The notes below the pieces were generated by a model. That model was not told where the DNA came from. It saw nothing but the letters and a program-made list of their open reading frames with translations, and ran no database searches. A stretch of 19,941 nucleotides of DNA from MGR-bin208 sp043779285 (GTDB taxonomy: Bacteria > Bacteroidota > Bacteroidia > Chitinophagales > Chitinophagaceae). This document shows, in pieces, positions 15,141 to 19,941 of the stretch. Position numbers and translations under genes: made by a program. Each line of letters opens with the position of its first letter. Positions within the stretch are counted from its first letter, which is position 1. The stretch lies in contig JAYWEL010000194.1 of assembly GCA_043779285.1 (NCBI GenBank), positions 1-19,941 of the forward strand, read 5' to 3'.

Positions 15141-17621
15141 ATGGCTAATAAGCTTAAAACACCCAAGACCGAAATTCCTGATCCGGATAAATTGAAACCT
15201 GAAAAGGAAGAGAAGGTTGAAATAAAGCACCTGGCAAGAGATGAGCGTACCTGGAAAATTTTAGGAACGATTTCAATGTTTGTCTCCATTTTTTTGTTTG
15301 TTTCCTTTGTATCATATTTTTTTACCTGGAAGGAGGATCAGGATAAAATATTTCAGGGAATGTATTCTATACTCATTACAAATGAAGTGAAGGTTACCAA
15401 TTTAATGGGTGGATTAGGTGCATTTGTCGCTCATTTTTTTATTTACAAGGGATTCGGATTGGCATCCTTTTTAATATGTAGTTTCTTTTTCATTGCCGGA
15501 ATCAATTTGCTTTTCAACCGAAAAGTTTTTTCTGTTTGGAGAAATCTTCGTTATGTAGCATTGGGCCTTTTGATTTTCTCTGTTTCGCTGGCTTTCTTTT
15601 TAAACGACAACGAATTTTCTTATGGCGGTGCTGTGGGTTTTTTAATAAGCGATTGGCTTATCAAAATGGTTGGTAACCTGGGTACAGCCAGTTTATTATT
15701 TGTATTAGGTCTGTCTTATATAATATGGCAGTTTAATCCGGTGTTTAGTATGCCTAAAAGAAGAACTAAGCCACTAACAGATTTACTAAACGATAGCGAA
15801 TCAGCATCAGTTATGTTACCTATATTAGTTAATGAGGAAATAACTGATTTACATTCAAATGGAAATAAATTAAAGCCGGGCTCAGGAATTGTTGTTATAC
15901 CACCAGCAGAAAATTTTCAAAATCCAATGAATGATTTTAAAGTGGTTGTACGGGAGGAATTAGATAATGAGGATGAAGCAATGGAAGAAGACGATCAAAT
16001 TGAACTTATACCTTCTGCAAAAAAACAGGATGCCGAAGCATTGGCAGACCTTGAACTGGAATTGAAAACTGTTCCGGAAGAATCCTTGATTGATGAAGAA
16101 TTAAATGAAACAGATCAATTACCAAATTATGAACCAACTCTTGATTTACGAGATTATAAATATCCGGGCCTTAATTTATTAGAAGCATATGGGGGCGATA
16201 AGATTGTACAGGATGTAGAAGAACTTGAAAAAAATAAAAATCAGATCATCAACACGTTGTTGAATTATGATATTGCCATTAAAAAGATCAGTGCCACAGT
16301 TGGACCCACTGTAACCTTATATGAAATAGTACCGGCAGCCGGGGTACGCATTTCAAGAATAAAAAATCTGGAAGATGATATCGCATTAAGTTTAGCAGCT
16401 TTAGGTATCCGTATCATTGCTCCCATACCCGGTAAAGGAACCATTGGTATAGAAGTGCCTAATGTGAAGAAGAGTATTGTAAGTATGAAGACTTTATTGG
16501 CTTCCGAAAAATTCCAGAATAATAATTACAGCCTTCCCATTGCTATTGGTAAAAAAATTGATAATGAAAACTTCATTGTGGATCTTACATCTATGCCACA
16601 CTTATTAATGGCTGGTGCTACGGGTCAGGGTAAGTCGGTTGGATTGAATGCCATCCTTGTTTCATTATTATATAAAAAACATCCTTCGCAACTGAAGTTT
16701 GTTTTAATCGATCCTAAAAAAGTAGAGCTGAGTGTATACCGTTTGATTGAACGGCATTTTTTAGCCAAATTGCCTGGCGAGGAAGAAGCCATCATTACCG
16801 ATACCAAAAAGGTGGTTTATACACTCAATGCATTATGTATTGAAATGGATAACCGCTACGATTTGTTAAAAGAAGCCGGAGCTCGTAATATTAAAGAATA
16901 CAACGAAAAATTTGTAAAACGAAAATTGAATCCACAGAAAGGCCATCAGTTCCTTCCGTTTATTGTATTGGTCATAGATGAGTTTGCCGATCTGATTATG
17001 ACCGCAGGTAAAGAAGTGGAAATACCGATTGCCCGATTGGCTCAATTGGCCAGAGCAGTTGGTATACATTTAATTATTGCAACGCAACGTCCTTCGGTAA
17101 ATATTATTACCGGTACCATAAAAGCCAATTTCCCATCCCGGATTGCATTTAAAGTTTCTTCTAAAATAGATTCCAGAACCATCCTGGATATAGGTGGGGC
17201 AGAGCAATTGATTGGGAAAGGAGATATGTTGATTTCGCATCATGGGGAATTGACCCGATTGCAATGTGCTTTTGTAGATACACCTGAAGTAGAAAAAGTA
17301 GTTGATTTTATTGGTAAACAACGAGGCTATTCGAATGCATTTTTATTGCCCGAGTATGTAGATGAAAAAGATATGGATGCAAGAGAATTGGATATGGGCG
17401 ACCGGGATTCTTTGTTTGAAGATGCTGCCCGTTTGATTGTTTTGAATCAGTCCGGTTCAACTTCTTTAATTCAGCGTAGGTTAAAACTGGGATATAACCG
17501 TGCCGGAAGACTGATGGATCAACTGGAGGCTGCCGGAATTGTGGGGCCAAGCCAGGGATCTAAGGCAAGGGATGTTTTGGTAAGAACAGAAGCTGATCTA
17601 GAAAATTATTTAGATAATTAA
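15141..17621 (+). CDS. ftsK: FtsK/SpoIIIE DNA translocase
   Basis: An 826-residue septal DNA pump that segregates chromosome termini and activates dimer resolution. Four or five membrane helices occupy about 40-195 after a charged N-terminus. An acidic linker (about 265-330) is short compared with the long Pro/Gln-rich linker of E. coli FtsK. The alpha/beta motor follows, with Walker A GATGQGKS (492-499), DPKKVEL (525-531) and Walker B IVLVIDEFAD (608-617). The C-terminus is a winged-helix gamma domain (about 760-826, with SLIQRRLKLGYNRAGRLMD), which reads KOPS-type polarity sequences. It is followed by lolA, the same gene order as in E. coli. Confidence 0.97.
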   Translation: MANKLKTPKTEIPDPDKLKPEKEEKVEIKHLARDERTWKILGTISMFVSIFLFVSFVSYFFTWKEDQDKIFQGMYSILITNEVKVTNLMGGLGAFVAHFFIYKGFGLASFLICSFFFIAGINLLFNRKVFSVWRNLRYVALGLLIFSVSLAFFLNDNEFSYGGAVGFLISDWLIKMVGNLGTASLLFVLGLSYIIWQFNPVFSMPKRRTKPLTDLLNDSESASVMLPILVNEEITDLHSNGNKLKPGSGIVVIPPAENFQNPMNDFKVVVREELDNEDEAMEEDDQIELIPSAKKQDAEALADLELELKTVPEESLIDEELNETDQLPNYEPTLDLRDYKYPGLNLLEAYGGDKIVQDVEELEKNKNQIINTLLNYDIAIKKISATVGPTVTLYEIVPAAGVRISRIKNLEDDIALSLAALGIRIIAPIPGKGTIGIEVPNVKKSIVSMKTLLASEKFQNNNYSLPIAIGKKIDNENFIVDLTSMPHLLMAGATGQGKSVGLNAILVSLLYKKHPSQLKFVLIDPKKVELSVYRLIERHFLAKLPGEEEAIITDTKKVVYTLNALCIEMDNRYDLLKEAGARNIKEYNEKFVKRKLNPQKGHQFLPFIVLVIDEFADLIMTAGKEVEIPIARLAQLARAVGIHLIIATQRPSVNIITGTIKANFPSRIAFKVSSKIDSRTILDIGGAEQLIGKGDMLISHHGELTRLQCAFVDTPEVEKVVDFIGKQRGYSNAFLLPEYVDEKDMDARELDMGDRDSLFEDAARLIVLNQSGSTSLIQRRLKLGYNRAGRLMDQLEAAGIVGPSQGSKARDVLVRTEADLENYLDN

Positions 17622-17697
17622 AGTTAGAAGCCTGTTAAGATGGCTTGAATTTTTTCGTTAGGCATGTTCGTTGTATTTAAGGTTTTCTTAATTGACC

Positions 17698-17705
17698 TAT
17701 ATTTG
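17698..17705 (+). promoter_or_regulatory. TAnnTTTG -7 box before lolA
   Basis: TATATTTG is a perfect -7 box 44 nt before the lolA ATG. A TTG at 17671-17673 is 24 nt upstream, slightly long for a -33 element. Transcription would start near 17711, right at the base of the hairpin at 17712-17727. Confidence 0.45.
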
Positions 17706-17711
17706 CCGACT

Positions 17712-17727
17712 AAAACCTAAAGGTTTT
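17712..17727 (+). terminator. Small hairpin with T-rich tail between ftsK and lolA
   Basis: AAAACC-TAAA-GGTTTT forms a 6-bp stem with a 4-nt loop, followed by GTTTTTGTTT. It could be a weak intrinsic terminator for ftsK, 90 nt after its stop, or a 5'-end hairpin of the lolA mRNA if the -7 box at 17698 is used. The stem is short and AT-rich, so either role is tentative. Confidence 0.35.
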
Positions 17728-17749
17728 GTTTTTGTTTAATCTATTACAC

Positions 17750-18400
17750 ATGAGAAAAATTTGTTTATTGTTTAGTTTTGTGAGTTTTGGACATCTGGCT
17801 TTTGCACAGACTACATCAGATGCAGATGCGAAAAAGGTTTTAGATGGAGTGAGTGCTAAATTTAAAACCTTTAAAACCGTACAAGCAAATTTTGTGTATG
17901 AAGTGGAAAATAACGGAGGTAAAAAATTGTCTACAAGAAACGGAAAAGTTTCTATGAAATCGACAAAGTATAGAGTGAGTTTTGGTGATCAGGAAATATT
18001 CTGTGATGGGTCAAATATCTGGACTTACGATAAAAATGCCAATGAAGTAACCATTAATAAACTGGATGTATCTTCCGGATCCTTAACGCCACAAAAACTG
18101 TTTTCTAATTTTTACGACAAAGATTTTTTATACAAATTAAATGGCGATAAAAAAGTTGTAGGCAAATTTTTTCAGGAAATAGAATTAACTCCTAAAGACA
18201 AATCGAAACCCTTTCATAAAATATATGTATTGGTAGATAAGATTGCTAAATCTATTTACAGTACAAAAGTGTTGGAGAGCTCTGGCAGCCGATACAGTTA
18301 CACCATGAAGAATATGAAAACAGATGTTGTCATGGCAGATGCGATGTTTGTTTTTGATAAAACGAAATATCCGAAGGTGGAAGTAGTTGATCTTCGTTGA
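17750..18400 (+). CDS. lolA: LolA-like periplasmic outer-membrane lipoprotein carrier
   Basis: A 216-residue exported protein. The signal peptide (1-19, core LLFSFVSFGHLAFA) is probably cut before Q20. The rest matches the LolA/LppM-type half-barrel fold: an early helix containing LDGVSAKFKTFKTVQANFVYE, the strand KYRVSFGDQEIFCDGSNIWTYDKNANEVT, and later LTPKDKSKPFHKIYVLVDK, a strand pair typical of LolA. LolA ferries lipoproteins from the inner-membrane LolCDE complex to the outer membrane. I start at 17750, where the signal peptide begins; the frame is open eight codons upstream without adding signal-peptide features. It lies directly after ftsK and ends at a hairpin terminator. Confidence 0.85.
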   Translation: MRKICLLFSFVSFGHLAFAQTTSDADAKKVLDGVSAKFKTFKTVQANFVYEVENNGGKKLSTRNGKVSMKSTKYRVSFGDQEIFCDGSNIWTYDKNANEVTINKLDVSSGSLTPQKLFSNFYDKDFLYKLNGDKKVVGKFFQEIELTPKDKSKPFHKIYVLVDKIAKSIYSTKVLESSGSRYSYTMKNMKTDVVMADAMFVFDKTKYPKVEVVDLR

Positions 18401-18419
18401 GTAAAATAATGCCGTGACA

Positions 18420-18447
18420 AGTCCTGTTTAAGACAGGGGCTATTTTT
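18420..18447 (+). terminator. Intrinsic terminator after lolA
   Basis: AGTCCTGT (18420-18427) pairs with ACAGGGGCT (18433-18441) around a TTAAG loop, with one bulged G and one G-T wobble, followed by TTTTT at 18443-18447. It lies 20 nt after the lolA stop, and its T-run reaches the stop codon of the convergent kdsA gene. No T-run is present for the minus strand. Confidence 0.75.
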
Positions 18448-19279
18448 ATGTTAAAGCTTTTCTGATTTTCAGTAACTGTACCAATAAACTTTCCAGGTTG
18501 TCCAAATGCAACATATTGGCTCCGTCACTTTTTGCTAAAGATGGATTTGGATGAGTCTCAATGAATAATCCATCTGCACCAGTTGCAATAGCAGCTTTGG
18601 CAATAGTTGCTATCAATGCAGGGTTACCACCGGTTACTCCGGATGTTTGATTGGGTTGTTGTAACGAATGTGTACAATCCATGATAACCGGCACATCATG
18701 TTCTTTCATCCAGACAATATTACGGTAGTCTACAACCATATCCTGGTAGCCAAACGTATTGCCTCTTTCGGTCAGTAAAATTTTTTCATTGATAAAACCT
18801 TCTTTATGGGTTCTGATTTTTTCTACAGCAAACTTCATCGAAGGGCCACTTAAGAATTGGCCTTTCTTTACATTCACAATTTTTCCCGTTTCTGCTGCTG
18901 CAAGCAATAACTCTGTCTGCCGGCAAAGGAATGCAGGTATCTGTAAAATGTCGACATGCTTTGCCGCCATGGCTGCTTCTTCATTAGTATGAATATCTGT
19001 GGTAGTAGGCAGATTGTATTTTCTTTTTACTTCCGAAATCATATTCAATGCAGTTTCATCACCAAGACCAGTGAAAGAACTGGCACTGGTACGGTTTGCT
19101 TTTCGATAGGATGCTTTAAAAACATATGGGATGCCTAGTTTTTTACAAATACCCGAAACCTTATTAGCAATCTCCAATACCATATCCTGGCTTTCTGCAA
19201 CACATGGTCCGGCAATCAGAAAGAAATTAGTTTCGTCATAAACCTGATCTTTAAACAGATCTTTAAGAAATTTTTCCAT
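18446..19279 (-). CDS. kdsA: 3-deoxy-8-phosphooctulonate (Kdo-8-P) synthase
   Basis: A 277-residue TIM-barrel aldolase condensing phosphoenolpyruvate with arabinose 5-phosphate to Kdo 8-phosphate, the first committed step to the Kdo of lipopolysaccharide. Family motifs include FKASYRKANRTS (54-65), IPAFLCRQT (114-122), NVKKGQFLSGP (136-146), RGNTFGYQDMVVD (172-184) and FIETHPNPSLAKSDG (239-253). The residues matching the metal site of the Aquifex enzyme are all present: C26 in AGPCVAES, H204, E241 and D252. E. coli has Asn at the first position, so this is the metal-dependent class by sequence. The start is MEKFLKDLF (19279); an open extension upstream is not family-like. A -7 box ends 4 nt before this ATG. 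Confidence 0.96.
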   Translation of the reverse strand: MEKFLKDLFKDQVYDETNFFLIAGPCVAESQDMVLEIANKVSGICKKLGIPYVFKASYRKANRTSASSFTGLGDETALNMISEVKRKYNLPTTTDIHTNEEAAMAAKHVDILQIPAFLCRQTELLLAAAETGKIVNVKKGQFLSGPSMKFAVEKIRTHKEGFINEKILLTERGNTFGYQDMVVDYRNIVWMKEHDVPVIMDCTHSLQQPNQTSGVTGGNPALIATIAKAAIATGADGLFIETHPNPSLAKSDGANMLHLDNLESLLVQLLKIRKALT

Positions 19280-19283
19280 GCGG

Positions 19284-19291
19284 CAAAGATA
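19284..19291 (-). promoter_or_regulatory. TAnnTTTG -7 box before kdsA
   Basis: On the minus strand TATCTTTG, identical to the ftsK box, ends 4 nt before the kdsA ATG, implying a leaderless transcript. No TTG lies at a -33 distance. Its location also argues for the 19279 start, since a start further upstream would place the box inside the coding region. Confidence 0.45.
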
Positions 19292-19374
19292 GATTTTAGT
19301 TCTAAAGTTTTTTGAATCCTTTGTCAACTAATTCAGATTACAGAAATTTGCGTTCAGGTGTTAGCAATTTATTT

Positions 19375-19382
19375 TAGGTTTG
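19375..19382 (+). promoter_or_regulatory. TAnnTTTG -7 box before the threonine dehydrogenase gene
   Basis: TAGGTTTG is a perfect -7 box 22 nt before the ATG at 19405. TTTG at 19347-19350 is 24 nt upstream, a slightly long but possible -33 element. Among the boxes in the window this is one of the few with a TTTG on the -33 side. Confidence 0.5.
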
Positions 19383-19404
19383 CAACTTCAGAAAATCAGA
19401 AACA

Positions 19405-19941
19405 ATGGCAAAGGATAAAATTTTAGTTATTGGCGCATCGGGGCAAATAGGTGTAGAACTTACGTTAGCGTTAAGAAAGATATATGGAAATGATAATGTA
19501 ATCGCTTCAGACCTTCGGGAAGAGAATGATTTATTGAAAGGAACCGGTCCGTATGTAAGTCTGGATGTGATGAATAAAGAAATGTTACATGTGCAGGTTA
19601 TCCGACAGCATGTAACGCAGATATATCTATTGGCAGCAATCCTTTCTGCCACTGGTGAAAAAAATCCCAACCTAGCCTGGCATTTGAATATGCAGGGATT
19701 ATTGAATGTATTAGAAATTGCAAGAGAAGAAAACTTGCACAAAGTATATTGGCCAAGCAGTATTGCCGTATTTGGACCCACTACGCCAAAACATAACAGT
19801 CCGCAACAAACTATTATAGAACCTTCAACGGTTTATGGTATCAGTAAATATGCCGGCGAATTCTGGTGCAATTATTATTATCATCGGTTTGGAGTGGATG
19901 TGCGAAGCTTGCGTTATCCCGGATTAATCAGTTATAAGTCG
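19405..19941 (+). CDS. L-threonine 3-dehydrogenase, epimerase/SDR type (3' end cut by window)
   Basis: The first 179 residues of an extended short-chain dehydrogenase; the gene continues past the right edge. The NAD-binding motif is GASGQIG (10-16), with D36 in ASDLR as the adenosine-ribose ligand. The catalytic serine region is WPSSIAVFGP (116-125), and Y144-K148 form the YxxxK pair in VYGISKYAGE. LAAILSATGEKNP (76-88) and LRYPGLISYK (169-178) match the Bacteroidota/Flavobacterium type of L-threonine dehydrogenase related to UDP-galactose 4-epimerase, which oxidises threonine to 2-amino-3-ketobutyrate with NAD. That call is from recognised similarity; another NAD-dependent epimerase is the alternative. 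The start is the first ATG after the -7 box. Confidence 0.85.
   Translation, partial: MAKDKILVIGASGQIGVELTLALRKIYGNDNVIASDLREENDLLKGTGPYVSLDVMNKEMLHVQVIRQHVTQIYLLAAILSATGEKNPNLAWHLNMQGLLNVLEIAREENLHKVYWPSSIAVFGPTTPKHNSPQQTIIEPSTVYGISKYAGEFWCNYYYHRFGVDVRSLRYPGLISYKS

Overview
The window looks like chromosome of a Bacteroidota bacterium, probably near Chitinophagaceae or its relatives. That placement is inferred from general features: AT-rich DNA, almost no Shine-Dalgarno sequences, repeated TAnnTTTG (-7 type) boxes in front of genes, a 7TMR-DISM histidine kinase, an epimerase-type threonine dehydrogenase, and KdsA plus LolA, which imply a Gram-negative outer membrane. I see no phage, IS element, CRISPR array, tRNA or rRNA. 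All genes but the one cut by the right edge look intact, and no stretch over 300 bases lacks a gene.

Layout. Bases 1-110 hold nested inverted repeats ending in a T-run, upstream of an HD-domain phosphohydrolase (162-776, +). Tail to tail with it lies a minus-strand pair: an NTT-like membrane transporter fused to HEAT repeats (1262-4051) and a stand-alone cyclic-nucleotide-binding domain (773-1240) in the same reading frame. Next, divergently, come RidA/2-aminomuconate deaminase-like, kynureninase, kynurenine 3-monooxygenase and pyrF (4190-8122, +). A structured intergenic region leads to a secreted S9 dipeptidyl peptidase (8280-10778) with a strong terminator. Then come glutaryl-CoA dehydrogenase, shikimate kinase and a DUF423 membrane protein (10918-13024, +), converging on a 7TMR-DISM sensor kinase (13021-14955, -). 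ftsK and lolA follow (15141-18400, +), then kdsA (18446-19279, -), and the start of an L-threonine 3-dehydrogenase cut by the window end (19405-19941, +).

How the genes fit together. KMO, KynU, the RidA protein and glutaryl-CoA dehydrogenase are four steps of tryptophan catabolism through kynurenine, 3-hydroxyanthranilate and 2-aminomuconate to glutaryl-CoA and crotonyl-CoA; the intermediate steps are not in the window. The secreted peptidase and threonine dehydrogenase suit a peptide- and amino-acid-using lifestyle. ftsK-lolA and kdsA are chromosome-segregation and envelope housekeeping genes.

Most unusual points: two mutually exclusive RNA folds at 8-110; an apparent transporter-HEAT-cNMP split by two in-frame stops; -7 boxes only 4-5 nt before four start codons, implying leaderless mRNAs; and a multi-fold hairpin region at 8111-8205.
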